Assembly (NCBI GenBank): GCA_958295725.1
Contig: CATQHA010000001.1
Span: 28,816 to 92,815 of the forward strand
DNA from: an uncultured Alphaproteobacteria bacterium
GTDB lineage: Bacteria; Pseudomonadota; Alphaproteobacteria; UBA2966
Direction: 5' to 3'
DNA length: 64,000 nucleotides
Position numbers and translations under genes: made by a program. The notes under the pieces are model-generated. The model searched no databases. It was given only the letters and a program-made list of their open reading frames with translations, and was not told where the DNA came from. Of this stretch, positions 47,300-56,301 are shown piece by piece. The first letter of the stretch is position 1. Each line of letters opens with the position of its first letter.

Positions 47300-48766
47300 A
47301 TGAGCGACGTGTCGCCCAATCCGAATGCGCTGGAGACGTTCCGGCCGCTCGTCGAGCCCCGCGCCATCGCGGTGGTCGGGGCTTCGGCTTCGAGCGTGAC
47401 GCTCGGCAACGAAATCATCAATCACGTCCGGAACTTCGGCTTCGGGGGCGGCATCTATCCGATTCATCCGTCGGCGGAGGAGGTAGAGGGCCTTCGCGCC
47501 TATCGTACCTTCGCCGACCTGCCGGAGACCGTGGACTACGCGTATATCTCGGTCGCGGCGGCGTCGGTTCCCGGGCTCCTCGCCGGCGCCGGGGGCAAGG
47601 TGCGGTTCGCGCAGGTGTCGTCCAGCGGCTTCGGCGAGACCGTCGCCGGCAAGGATCTCGAGGAGGACATCGTCGCGGCGGCCCGCGCCGGGGGCTCGCG
47701 GCTGGTCGGACCGAACTGTATCGGGATCTATTGTCCCAAGGGTCGCCTCACATGGGTCGGGGGCGTCTCGCCGGAACCGGGACCCGTCGGCGTCGTTACC
47801 CAGAGCGGCGGGCTCGGCACGAACATGATCCGCCGCGGGAACGAACGCGGTGTGCGTTTCAGCAGCCTCGTCAGCGTCGGCAACAGCGCGGACGTCGGTC
47901 CCAACGATCTTCTCGAGTTCTACCTCGCCGACCCCGATACCGGGGTCGTGGGGCTGTATCTGGAGGACGTCAAGGACGGCCGCCGCTTCTTCGATATCCT
48001 CCGTGCCGCCGGCGGGGCCAAGCCGGTCGTCCTGTTGCGCGGGGGGCGCAGCCACGAGGGGCAGCGCGCAGCGGTCTCCCACACGGGCGCCATGGCCAGC
48101 GACGAGCGTATCTGGCAAGCGGCCGTTCGCCAGCTGGGTCTCGCGCACGCGGAAACCCTCGACGAGTTCCTGGATATCCTGCTGGCGTTCCAGATGCTGA
48201 CGCCGCGCCCGGCGCGGCCCACGGAGAAGGTCGCCCTGTTCGGCAACGGCGGCGGAATCAGCGTCATGGGCGCGGACATCTTCTCTTCGGTGGGGCTCTC
48301 GGTCCCCGCGTTCTCGGAAGAAACGCGGAAGCCGTTGGACGCGCTCGACCTGCCGCCGGGGACGAGCATCGGCAATCCGATCGACACACCGCGCTCGACG
48401 CTTCGGGTCGAAGGGGCGGGAATCGTGGAGAAGATCCTGGAAGCGGTGTACGCCTCGGGCGAGTCGGATGCGTTGGTGGTGCATCTCAACATCGCGTCGT
48501 TCGTCGGTTCGGCGGACCGGCGTTTCAACATCCTCGAGAACCTCGTCCAGAACGTCTTGGACGTCCGGGCCCGGATGGAAGCGCACGTTCATTTCGCGCT
48601 CGTGCTGCGCTCCGACGGCTCCGTCGAGGCGGACGGGCGGAAACGCGCCGACCGGGCCCGGGCCCTGGCGTTGGGGATCCCCGTATTCGACGAAATTCCG
48701 GAAGCGGCGCGCGCCCTGGCGGGCATCGGCCGTTACGAGCGCTTCCTCGTCTCCCGGAAAACGTAG
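47300..48766 (+). CDS. NDP-forming acyl-CoA synthetase-like protein (CoA-binding and ligase domains)
   Basis: A 488-residue protein: an N-terminal CoA-binding Rossmann domain (RAIAVVGASASSVTLGNEII, IYPIHPSAEEVEGLRAY), followed by the succinyl-CoA-ligase-like domain with LVGPNCIGIY, VGVVTQSGGLGTNMI and AVSHTGAMASDERIW, where the His would be phosphorylated. The beta (ATP-grasp) domain is absent, so it resembles an isolated alpha subunit of ADP-forming acyl-CoA synthetase. It starts 10 bases after otsA and could be read from the same transcript, but no functional link is evident. Confidence 0.87.
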   Translation: MSDVSPNPNALETFRPLVEPRAIAVVGASASSVTLGNEIINHVRNFGFGGGIYPIHPSAEEVEGLRAYRTFADLPETVDYAYISVAAASVPGLLAGAGGKVRFAQVSSSGFGETVAGKDLEEDIVAAARAGGSRLVGPNCIGIYCPKGRLTWVGGVSPEPGPVGVVTQSGGLGTNMIRRGNERGVRFSSLVSVGNSADVGPNDLLEFYLADPDTGVVGLYLEDVKDGRRFFDILRAAGGAKPVVLLRGGRSHEGQRAAVSHTGAMASDERIWQAAVRQLGLAHAETLDEFLDILLAFQMLTPRPARPTEKVALFGNGGGISVMGADIFSSVGLSVPAFSEETRKPLDALDLPPGTSIGNPIDTPRSTLRVEGAGIVEKILEAVYASGESDALVVHLNIASFVGSADRRFNILENLVQNVLDVRARMEAHVHFALVLRSDGSVEADGRKRADRARALALGIPVFDEIPEAARALAGIGRYERFLVSRKT

Positions 48767-48778
48767 CTGTCCCTTCGT

Positions 48779-49924
48779 TTACGCCGCCTCGCGGTAGTTC
48801 GCCACGGCGATCCGTCCCGGTTCGCGGTCCATGTGGATGGCCGCGAAATCCCCCTCGCACGGCGGACCGGAGCAGAAGTGCAGAACCCGTTCCGTCAGGT
48901 CCATGATCATGCAGCCCAACGTCTCGATGCCCTGGCCTTCCCGGGCGTTCGGATTGGGGTGCCGACAAATGGAATCCGGATGGTTGAAGTGATCGCTCAT
49001 GGCGTGCGCCAGGACACCGGGGTCGACGCGGCCGCGCCGCGCGCTCAGGAGATCGTGGAGCCGGACATCGCGCAGAAGGGTGTCGGGGAAGATGTCACGG
49101 CCGATGTCCTCGCGGTCCGTCCGCGCGATCTGGAAATGGTTGGCGTGGGTAAGCAGGCCGTCCCTGGCATGGACGATATCGAGCCCGCCGGGCCACGCTT
49201 CCAGCGCCACGCCGGCGCCGTCGGCATGACCTATCATGTAGTTGGCGGCAAGCGCGCGTTCGGCGTTGAGGACGGCGCCGATAGCGTCGCCCGGAATCCG
49301 GGCGGTGAGGGCCTTGCGGCGGATGACGTGGACCGGCATTCCGAAACGCCGCTTATCCGACAGCATGAAGTTGTTGCACAGGCCGATCCCTTCCTCGTTG
49401 AGGCCGTGCTTGCCCACGAGGCCGGCCTCGGTAAGGGTCAGGATTCGGGGATCCCCTTCGCGCTGGATGTCGAGCACGACGGCGTTGGGCTTCATGGCCG
49501 GGTTCCAGTCCCAGTTCTGGCCCACGTAGGTACGCCCGTCGGCCGTCATGCCGCCGAACACGATGAACGAGGTGCAGCCGTCGTCGAGCCGCGCCTTGAG
49601 ACCATGGACGAGCTCGCTTCGCGCGTTGATGGTCAGGATCGCTTCAAGGGGCGCATCGGCGCCTTCGGCGATGCCCTCGATCTCTTCCATCGTGGCGGGG
49701 TCGAACTCCGCGATGGCCGGCTCGAATCTCCGCGCCAACTCGAAAACGACGTCTCGCTCCAGGCCGTGGAGGACACGGAAGGACTCGAGATAAGCCTTGA
49801 GCGATCCATGGATGAGATCGGCCACGGCGCGGCCATACTGGACGCCGCATGCCCGTGGCGAGCCCTTCATCGCGACGATCGGAATTTCGTGCCCGTTCGT
49901 GGTGAACGTCTCCAGGCGCGTCAT
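48779..49924 (-). CDS. C45 family autoproteolytic acyltransferase/hydrolase
   Basis: A 381-residue Ntn-hydrolase of the acyl-CoA:6-aminopenicillanate acyltransferase family (peptidase C45). After the N-terminal alpha region, self-cleavage before the nucleophilic Cys is expected in LDDGCTSFIVFGG (about residue 115). Other family segments are YVGQNWDWNPAMKPNAVVL, TEAGLVGKHGLNEEGIGLCN and THANHFQIART. The native substrate in bacteria is unknown; members hydrolyse amide bonds. It converges on the acyl-CoA synthetase-like gene 12 bases away, and metK lies upstream on the same strand. Confidence 0.88.
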   Translation of the reverse strand: MTRLETFTTNGHEIPIVAMKGSPRACGVQYGRAVADLIHGSLKAYLESFRVLHGLERDVVFELARRFEPAIAEFDPATMEEIEGIAEGADAPLEAILTINARSELVHGLKARLDDGCTSFIVFGGMTADGRTYVGQNWDWNPAMKPNAVVLDIQREGDPRILTLTEAGLVGKHGLNEEGIGLCNNFMLSDKRRFGMPVHVIRRKALTARIPGDAIGAVLNAERALAANYMIGHADGAGVALEAWPGGLDIVHARDGLLTHANHFQIARTDREDIGRDIFPDTLLRDVRLHDLLSARRGRVDPGVLAHAMSDHFNHPDSICRHPNPNAREGQGIETLGCMIMDLTERVLHFCSGPPCEGDFAAIHMDREPGRIAVANYREAA

Positions 49925-49988
49925 CGTGTCCCCCCGAGCGAAGATTCCACCAGATAACGATCCGGTCCCGCGTCGGACGGTCCGTGGC

Positions 49989-51158
49989 TCAGGTCAGGGC
50001 CGACTTCAACGGGTCCACGAGGTCGAGACGTTCCCAGGGGAACCCGCCATCGGGCTCGGGCGGGCGGCCGAAGTGGCCGTAAGCGGCCGTGCGCGCGTAA
50101 ATCGGCTTGTCGAGTTCGAGGCGTTCGCGAATGCCTCTCGGGCTGAGGTCCATGATGTCGGCCAACGTCTTCTCCAGCCTCGCCTGATCGACCTTGCCGG
50201 TGCCGTAGAGATCCACGTAGACGGCGAGAGGTTGCGCGACGCCGATGGCGTAGGCGACTTGAATGCCACAGCGGTCCGCGAGTCCGGCGCCCACGACGTT
50301 CTTGGCCAGATGCCGGGCGGCGTAGGCGCCCGATCGGTCGACCTTGCTCGGATCCTTGCCCGAAAACGCCCCGCCGCCGTGGAGAGCCGCGCCGCCATAC
50401 GTGTCGACGATGATCTTGCGTCCGGTCAGGCCGCAGTCGCCGTCGGGGCCGCCAATGACGAACCGGCCCGTCGGATTGACGTAGAACCGGTCCTCGTCGC
50501 ACATCCAGCCGTCGGGCAGCGTGTCCAGGACGTAAGGGCGGACGATTTCCCGAACCTCGTCCTGGTCGACGTCACCGCCGTGCTGGGTGGAGACGACGAC
50601 GCACGTCGCGCGCACGGGCTTGCCGTTCTCGTATCGCAGAGTGACCTGGCTCTTGGAGTCGGGTCCTAGCTTGGGTTCCCTGCCCGCGTGCCGCGCGGCG
50701 GCCATGGCGCGCAGGATTCCGTGGGCATAATGGATCGGCGCCGGCATCAGCTCGTCGGTCTCGCGGCACGCGTAACCGAACATCATGCCCTGATCGCCCG
50801 CGCCTTCGTCCTTGTTGCCGCGGGCGTCGACGCCCTGCGCGATGTCGGCCGACTGTTCGTGGACGAAGTTGCGGACATCCGCCTTCTCCCAGTGGAAACC
50901 GTCCTGCTCGTAGCCGATTTCGCGGACGCAGTCGCGGGCCAGTTCGACCATGCGATCCCCGGTCACCGAGGCGGGGCCGCGCACCTCGCCCGCCAGAACG
51001 ATACGGTTCGTGGTGGCCATGGTTTCGACGCCGCAACGGCTGTCCGGATCCTCGGCCATGAAGGCGTCGACGATGGCGTCCGAGATCCGGTCGCAGACCT
51101 TGTCGGGGTGTCCTTCCGAAACGGACTCGCTCGTGAAGAGGTGGCTGGCGTATGTCAA
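49989..51158 (-). CDS. metK: S-adenosylmethionine synthetase
   Basis: A 389-residue enzyme making SAM from methionine and ATP. Motifs include [20 protein letters not shown] at the N-terminus, [20 protein letters not shown], the phosphate loop [20 protein letters not shown] and the [19 protein letters not shown] segment. The start codon appears to be TTG at 51158, placed 6-7 bases after a strong GGAGGAA site; no ATG precedes it. No known SAM riboswitch was recognised in the 70-base leader. Confidence 0.96.
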   Translation of the reverse strand: MTYASHLFTSESVSEGHPDKVCDRISDAIVDAFMAEDPDSRCGVETMATTNRIVLAGEVRGPASVTGDRMVELARDCVREIGYEQDGFHWEKADVRNFVHEQSADIAQGVDARGNKDEGAGDQGMMFGYACRETDELMPAPIHYAHGILRAMAAARHAGREPKLGPDSKSQVTLRYENGKPVRATCVVVSTQHGGDVDQDEVREIVRPYVLDTLPDGWMCDEDRFYVNPTGRFVIGGPDGDCGLTGRKIIVDTYGGAALHGGGAFSGKDPSKVDRSGAYAARHLAKNVVGAGLADRCGIQVAYAIGVAQPLAVYVDLYGTGKVDQARLEKTLADIMDLSPRGIRERLELDKPIYARTAAYGHFGRPPEPDGGFPWERLDLVDPLKSALT

Positions 51159-51228
51159 TCGAGGTTCCTCCGGCGCGGCCCGGAGACTCCGTCCCCGGAC
51201 CGGACAGCCTTATCCGCGCTTTCCGACC

Positions 51229-52221
51229 TCACATGGTCAGAATGATCTTTCCGATGTGCGCCCCTCCGTCGATCCTTTCGTGAGCCTTGACGGCATCCGC
51301 GAGCGGAAAGGTCGAGTCGACGACGGGTCTGATCCGGCCGTTCTCGATCAGCGGCCAGACCTTTTCCCGCAACGAGTGCGCGATGTTCGTCTTCGCCTCG
51401 ATGCTCTGTGGTCTGAGGGTCGATCCCAAAACCGAGAGGCGTTTGAGCATCGTCGGCATCAGATTGAGTTCGACCTTGTGCCCGCCGAGAAAGGCGATGT
51501 GCACCAGCCGTCCCTCGGGACGCAACAGCGAGATGTTCTTCTGGACGTAGTCTCCGGCCACCATGTCGAGAATGACGTCCATTCCGCCGGTCGGTTCCTT
51601 GAGCACCTCGAGGAAGTCCTCCTCGCGGTAGTTGACGGCTCGCTCGGCGCCGAGCTCCAGGCAGGCGTCGCACTTCTCCTTCGATCCGGCGGTCGCGAAA
51701 ACACGAGCGCCGAGCTGACTCGCCATCTGGATGGCCGTCGTTCCGATACCCGAGGATCCGCCGTGCACGAGCAGTTTTTCGCCCGCCCGAAGGCCTGCGC
51801 GATCGAAGACGTTGGTCCATACCGTAAAGAACGTCTCCGGCAGCCCGCCGGCGTGCTCCAGACCGATCCCTCTCGGTACGGGCAGGACCTGGGCGGCGGG
51901 CGCCGGGCAGTACTCGGCGTAGCCGCCGCCGGTCACCAGCGCGCAGACCTCGTCGCCTTCCCGCCATTCGACGACGCCGGCTCCCACCTTCGCTACGATC
52001 CCGGCGATCTCCAGTCCGGGAATATCCGAGGCTCCCGGTGGCGGCGGATAGCCGCCCTGGCGCTGCATGACGTCCGGACGATTGACTCCCGCCGAGGCCA
52101 CTTTCACCAAGACCTCCCCATGCCCCGGTTCGGGTATCGGCCGAGTGCCGAGCTTCAGGGCATCGGGACCTCCCGGCTCGGGAATTTCGATGCATTTCAT
52201 GGTCTCCGGGATCGTGGCCAT
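51229..52221 (-). CDS. NAD(P)H quinone oxidoreductase (PIG3 family)
   Basis: A 330-residue medium-chain dehydrogenase/reductase without catalytic zinc. Motifs: GEVLVKVASAGVNRPDVMQR, the PGLEIAGIVAKVG loop and the NADPH-binding Gly-rich GGSSGIGTTAIQMASQLGA. The SKEKCDACLELGAERAVNYR segment is typical of the PIG3/QOR family. It would reduce quinones using NADPH. It lies 70 bases upstream of metK on the same strand. Confidence 0.94.
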   Translation of the reverse strand: MATIPETMKCIEIPEPGGPDALKLGTRPIPEPGHGEVLVKVASAGVNRPDVMQRQGGYPPPPGASDIPGLEIAGIVAKVGAGVVEWREGDEVCALVTGGGYAEYCPAPAAQVLPVPRGIGLEHAGGLPETFFTVWTNVFDRAGLRAGEKLLVHGGSSGIGTTAIQMASQLGARVFATAGSKEKCDACLELGAERAVNYREEDFLEVLKEPTGGMDVILDMVAGDYVQKNISLLRPEGRLVHIAFLGGHKVELNLMPTMLKRLSVLGSTLRPQSIEAKTNIAHSLREKVWPLIENGRIRPVVDSTFPLADAVKAHERIDGGAHIGKIILTM

Positions 52222-52297
52222 CGGCTCCTCTCGTCTCGGGAAATTCGGGGGGCGGGATGGTGCTGTTTACCCCGAAACCCGGCGTCGCGCAAACGGC

Positions 52298-52440
52298 TGT
52301 CCTGGTTCAGGACATATGAGACGGAGGGGTTTCTCCGGCCGGGTGTCTGGCAAGGTACTGGGCGGGGGTATGTCCGCCAAGGGCCTGGTGCGGTCGGAAG
52401 GTGTCGGATTTTGCCGTTCATCTGTTTACCAACAATCACG
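52298..52440 (-). mobile_element. Decayed IS transposase C-terminus with terminal palindrome
   Basis: On the minus strand the frame reads RPHQALGGHTPAQYLARHP and ends at a TGA inside the palindrome TGTCCTGGTTCAGGACA (52298-52314). RPHQALGG followed by TPAQYL is the C-terminal signature of rve-type (IS3/IS481-like) transposases. A frameshift separates it from upstream NGKIRHL. Only about 40 codons remain, so it is a fragment at the boundary between core and island DNA. Confidence 0.65.
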
Positions 52441-52717
52441 TTTACATAACTATATGAATATAAACAATAATATCTGATGTCCGAAGAAGCATGATTGCAT
52501 CGGACATGACAATCAACACAATGGCAACACGGAGGGCATTCCAGAGCAAGACGCCGATTCCGGCGATCGCGCGACCCGTCATGGCCGATCCCGGCCGGCG
52601 CGGCGCCGGGCTGGCGGGCAGTTTCGCGCGTCTCAGCTATCGGCCCGCGCCAAGCCCACGGTCAGCCGCGCGCCGGTCGCTTCGGCGTCGACGGCCGAGA
52701 CGGTCCCATGCCCGTCG

Positions 52718-52735
52718 TATAGCGTATCCGCTATA
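52718..52735. promoter_or_regulatory. Inverted repeat TATAGCG...CGCTATA
   Basis: A 7-4-7 perfect inverted repeat at the left edge of the island, about 220 bases before the MoxR gene. Its AT-rich arms stand out in GC-rich DNA. It could be an operator or a recombination half-site; there is no other evidence. Confidence 0.3.
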
Positions 52736-52840
52736 GACCCTCAAGCGCAGGGCCGGGGGCGGGGCCACCGCTTCGGCCGCGCGAGCCCGGCCACCGCCTG
52801 CCGCTTTACCGCATTTCCCCGCCGTCATCGCCGGCCGACG

Positions 52841-52910
52841 CGCCTTGCGCCGCCAGGAGTCGGAGCCGGGCCGGGGGTCCGGGCGAAGGCTGGACGCCGA
52901 GGGGCGTTCC
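52841..52910. repeat. Island upstream repeat, copy A
   Basis: About 70 bases with the shared pattern GCCGCCAGGAGTCGGAGCCG, then GGGCCGGGG, GGGCGAAGGC, GGACGCCGAGG and GGCGTTCC. Related blocks lie before the genes at 60176, 60850, 62390 and 63254. Sits 45-114 bases before the MoxR start codon. Confidence 0.65.
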
Positions 52911-52954
52911 GACCGCGCCTTCCCTCGCTTCCGCAATCCCGCCCGGAGTCCGTC

Positions 52955-53980
52955 ATGCCCGACCCCGACACCATCTCCGCCGACTATTCGCTGCGCCCCG
53001 GCGAACTCGCCGACACCCTCGCGCTTCTGGTCGAGGCGCGCCAGCCGGCCATCGTCTGGGGGCCGCCCGGATGCGCCAAGTCCCAGATCGCCCAACAGGT
53101 CGCCGCCGACGCGGGGCGCGAGTACATCGACGTCCGCGCCCTGTTGCTCGATCCGGTCGACCTGCGCGGCATCCCGTGGCGCGACGGTCATGACCGCACC
53201 CGCTGGGCGCCGCCCGCCTTCCTGCCGCCCTCGGACGCGGACGGGCGTTGGCTCGTCAACCTGGAGGAGTTGCCCTCGGCCGTGCCCATGGTCCAGGCCG
53301 CGCTCTACCAGCTCGTCCTCGACCGGCGCTGCGGCGAGTACGAACTTCCCGACGGCGCCGCCCTGATCGCCTGCGGCAACCGCGAGACCGACCGCGGCGT
53401 CGTCCACCGCATGCCGACGCCGCTCGCCTCCCGCTTCGTGCACCTGGAGATCCGCGTCGACGCGCCGGACTGGTGCGCCTGGGGCGCGGAGAACGGCATC
53501 GCGCCCGAGGTCCTGTTCTTCGTCCAGATGCGCCCCGACTTGTTGCACGACTTCGATCCCCGGTCGGCGGAGAAGGCCTTTCCCTGCCCCCGCACCTGGG
53601 AGTTCGTCTCCAACATCGTGCATCGCCGCAACGGCCTCGATCCGGCCGCCGAGCGCGCCCTGTTCCGGGGCGCCGTCGGCGAGGCCGCCGCGGTCGAGTT
53701 CTGCGCCTTCCTCAAGGTCTGGCGCGACCTGCCCCATCCCCGCGCCGTCATCGACGACCCCGAGAACGCCCCCGTTCCCGACAACGCCAGCGCCCTGATC
53801 GCGCTCTGCGGCTCGCTCTACAGACTCGCCGACGACGTCAATCTCGGCGCCATCGTCGCCTACGCCACCCGGCTCCGGCGCGAGGTCGGCGAGTTCCTCG
53901 TCGGCTCCTGCATCCGCCGCGACCCCGCCTTGCAGCACACCGAGGCCTTCATCCGCTGGGCCGCCGCCAGAACCCGCTGA
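52955..53980 (+). CDS. MoxR-like AAA+ ATPase
   Basis: A 341-residue AAA+ ATPase. Walker A is VWGPPGCAKSQIAQ, Walker B-like NLEELPSA, sensor 1 LIACGNRETDRG, and the arginine-finger/VHRMPTPLASRFVHLEI region follows, as in MoxR/RavA-type chaperones. It lies 24 bases before a DUF3150-like gene and two genes before a VWA-like protein, the normal MoxR-VWA partnership. Such pairs insert cofactors or remodel complexes. In this island context a role in a conflict or plasmid function is possible but not shown. Confidence 0.85.
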   Translation: MPDPDTISADYSLRPGELADTLALLVEARQPAIVWGPPGCAKSQIAQQVAADAGREYIDVRALLLDPVDLRGIPWRDGHDRTRWAPPAFLPPSDADGRWLVNLEELPSAVPMVQAALYQLVLDRRCGEYELPDGAALIACGNRETDRGVVHRMPTPLASRFVHLEIRVDAPDWCAWGAENGIAPEVLFFVQMRPDLLHDFDPRSAEKAFPCPRTWEFVSNIVHRRNGLDPAAERALFRGAVGEAAAVEFCAFLKVWRDLPHPRAVIDDPENAPVPDNASALIALCGSLYRLADDVNLGAIVAYATRLRREVGEFLVGSCIRRDPALQHTEAFIRWAAARTR

Positions 53981-54004
53981 CGCCATTTCCAGGGAGACCA
54001 ACCC

Positions 54005-54907
54005 ATGGACCTCACCAGGGACGCCATGCTCGTATCCTTGCGCATCAACGCCTGGTCCGGCCGCCTCCACGACCGCGAGGCGAGCCGCCACGTCGCCATC
54101 CACCACGACGCCGACACCGACGCCGGGCGCTACAACAAGCGCCTCCTGCCCAAGAGCGCCTTCGCCGAACTGACCGAGACCATGGGCAAGGCGCGGACCG
54201 CGCACTACGCCAACACGCTGCCCTGGGACGACCAGGGCAGCCGGCTGCTCACCGTCGCCAACTACGACCGCTACACGGCGGCCCTGGACGGGCTGATCGA
54301 GCGCATGGTGGGCGAGCGCGCCCGCTTCGTCGAGGACTACGACAGCCACATCGAACGCGCCCGCCTCGATCTCGGCCGCCTGTTTCGCGTCGGCGACTAC
54401 CCGGCCAAGGAGGCGCTCCAGGCCAAGTTCGGCATCGCCTACCGCATCCTCCCGGTACAGGACGCGCGGCATTTCCTGGCCGATCTCGCCGCCGGCGAGA
54501 CCGCGCGCGTCAAGCGCGACATCCGGCGGCAGGTCCAGGCCCGCCTTCACGACGCGCTGGGCGACCTCTACCGGCGCCTGGGCAAGGCGGTGGAGCGGGT
54601 CGGCGAGCGGCTGCGCGAGGACGAGAACGGCAAGCCGCTGACGTTCCGCGACAGCATGATCGAGAACGTGCGCGACCTGGTGGACGTGGTGCCCCGGCTC
54701 AACGTCTTCGAGGACGCCGAACTCGCCGGGCTGTGCCGGGAGGTGGGGGACAGGATCGCCCGCGTGGACCCGGACGTGCTGCGGCCGTCGCGGCGGTACG
54801 ATCCGCGCGCCCGCGAACAGGTGAAACAGGACGCGGACGAACTGACGGCCCGCTTCGCCGGCTACTTCGCGCCGGCCGCCGGCGCGCCGGACCGGGAGGC
54901 GGCGTGA
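54005..54907 (+). CDS. DUF3150-like protein
   Basis: A 300-residue, mostly helical, charged protein. The opening DLTRDAMLVSLRINAWSGR is followed by NKRLLPKSAFAELTETMGKA and an extended coiled region (ARVKRDIRRQVQARLHDALG, LGKAVERVGERL). It resembles DUF3150 proteins, which often sit between MoxR and VWA-like genes on phages and integrative elements. Function unknown; I infer a bridging role in the MoxR-VWA complex. The stop overlaps the VWA-like gene start (TGATG). Confidence 0.68.
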   Translation: MDLTRDAMLVSLRINAWSGRLHDREASRHVAIHHDADTDAGRYNKRLLPKSAFAELTETMGKARTAHYANTLPWDDQGSRLLTVANYDRYTAALDGLIERMVGERARFVEDYDSHIERARLDLGRLFRVGDYPAKEALQAKFGIAYRILPVQDARHFLADLAAGETARVKRDIRRQVQARLHDALGDLYRRLGKAVERVGERLREDENGKPLTFRDSMIENVRDLVDVVPRLNVFEDAELAGLCREVGDRIARVDPDVLRPSRRYDPRAREQVKQDADELTARFAGYFAPAAGAPDREAA

Positions 54908-56205
54908 TGTCCGGGCGCGCCCATGCGGAATCGGCGCGGCGCGTCGGCGACTGCGTGACGGCGCTGCTCCGCGACCAGCCCTTCTTCGGCAGCCTCGCGT
55001 TGCGCCTGCCGATCCGCGCCGACGCGTCCCGCGAGACCCTGGCGAGCGACGGCAGGGACCTCCGCTATGCGCCCGGCTGGGTGGCGGAGACGGACGCCGA
55101 CCGGGTCAAGACCGCGCTCGCGCGGGTGGTCCTGGCCTGCGCGCTCAAGCACCACACACGGCGGGGAGAACGCGACCCCGAACGCTGGCAGCAAGCCTCG
55201 CAGCTGGTCACGCACGGGCTGCTGCGGGATGCCGGGTTCGTGCTGCCGCCCGACGCCGAGGCCTGGGACGGGCTGAGCGTCGAGCAGGCCTACGACAGGC
55301 TCCCGGAACCGTCCGATAAAACGCCGAGTCCCGAGGGCACGCCCCGATCGAACGCCGGCGGCGGCGATGACGGCGGTGATCTGTCCGACGGCGCTCCGGG
55401 CAAGCAGGACGATCCGGGAACCGGAAGCGGGGACCCGGCCTCTCCGGCGTCCGGGCAGGCGCCTTCCAGCCACGACGCATACGGCACCGGCGAGGTCATG
55501 GACGCCGCCGCGCGCCGGGACGACGACGAGTCTGGCGCGGCATCGCCGGACACCGCCGCCGAGGAACAGGCCTGGGACGAGGCCATGCACCAGGCGATGA
55601 GCCTTGCCAAGGCGCAGGGCAAGGCGCCGGGCGCCGTCGAGGAGGAACTCGGGCGCGCCCACCGGAGCGCCCTCGACTGGCGCGCGCTGTTGCGCCGCCA
55701 CATGACCGACGCCGCCCGCCGCGACTACAGCTGGAGCCTCCCCAACCGGCGTTTCATCGACGGCGGACTGTATCTGCCCTCGATCCGCTCGGAGGGTATC
55801 GACACTATCGCCGTCATCGTCGACACCTCCGGCTCGCTGCCGACGGACACGCTGGCCCTGTTCTGGACCGAGGTCCGGGAGATCGCGGCGGAACTGCAAC
55901 CCGAGACCGTCGCGCTCCTCCAGGTCGACGCCGCCGTACAAGATGCCGCGCTCTACGCCTCCGGCGACCTGCCGGAGCGGGTCGCGATCAAGGGGCGTGG
56001 CGGCACCGACTTCCGGCCGGGCTTCGCGTGGCTCTCCGACCAGGGGCTACGCCCAGGTTGCTGTCTGTACCTGACCGACATGGAGTGCGACCGCTACCCC
56101 GAAACCGAGCCGGACTATCCGGTGATCTGGTGCAACTGGGGACCGCCGCCCGGCGCGCGCAACCCCCAACCCTGGGGCGAGCGTATCGACATGCGGGTGG
56201 GATGA
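54907..56205 (+). CDS. DUF2201-like putative metallopeptidase/VWA-like protein
   Basis: A 432-residue protein. Residues about 1-125 form a DUF2201-type metallopeptidase-like domain that lacks an intact HExxH (ALKHHTRRGERDPERWQQAS is the equivalent stretch). A low-complexity Gly/Asp/Ser-rich linker (about 135-220) is followed by a helical part and a VWA-like domain with IAVIVDTSGSLPTDTLALFW (MIDAS-like DxSxS), GRGGTDFRPGF and LYLTDMECD. It is likely the partner of the MoxR ATPase two genes upstream. Confidence 0.8.
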   Translation: MSGRAHAESARRVGDCVTALLRDQPFFGSLALRLPIRADASRETLASDGRDLRYAPGWVAETDADRVKTALARVVLACALKHHTRRGERDPERWQQASQLVTHGLLRDAGFVLPPDAEAWDGLSVEQAYDRLPEPSDKTPSPEGTPRSNAGGGDDGGDLSDGAPGKQDDPGTGSGDPASPASGQAPSSHDAYGTGEVMDAAARRDDDESGAASPDTAAEEQAWDEAMHQAMSLAKAQGKAPGAVEEELGRAHRSALDWRALLRRHMTDAARRDYSWSLPNRRFIDGGLYLPSIRSEGIDTIAVIVDTSGSLPTDTLALFWTEVREIAAELQPETVALLQVDAAVQDAALYASGDLPERVAIKGRGGTDFRPGFAWLSDQGLRPGCCLYLTDMECDRYPETEPDYPVIWCNWGPPPGARNPQPWGERIDMRVG

Positions 56206-56301
56206 TGCCGTCGTCAACCGCCCGGTTGCGTCATGGTCATGTGCGAACGCACCGACTGTCGCCCGCCCTGCGTCGAAACCGTATCCGAGGTATCGATACC
56301 T

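Larger units (their letters stand above)
52222..52954. other. Intergenic region with IS remnant, AT-rich stretch and island repeat A
   Basis: No intact gene is supported. From left to right it contains the decayed transposase end (52298-52440), an AT-rich stretch (about 52425-52500, with CATAACTATATGAATATAAA), an inverted repeat TATAGCG-TATC-CGCTATA at 52718-52735, and the first copy of the island's upstream repeat (52841-52910), just before the MoxR gene. This is probably the left edge of the accessory island. Confidence 0.55.

Noticed and set aside
51159..51228. Possible SAM riboswitch in the metK leader
   Set aside because: GC-rich hairpins are present, but I could not fit any known SAM-I, SAM-II or SAM/SAH core.
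52618..52735. A minus-strand open stretch of about 37 codons reading DTLYDGHGTVSAVDAEA and ending at a TGA
   Set aside because: It looks faintly protein-like but has no start and no recognised family; possibly the tail of a lost island gene.
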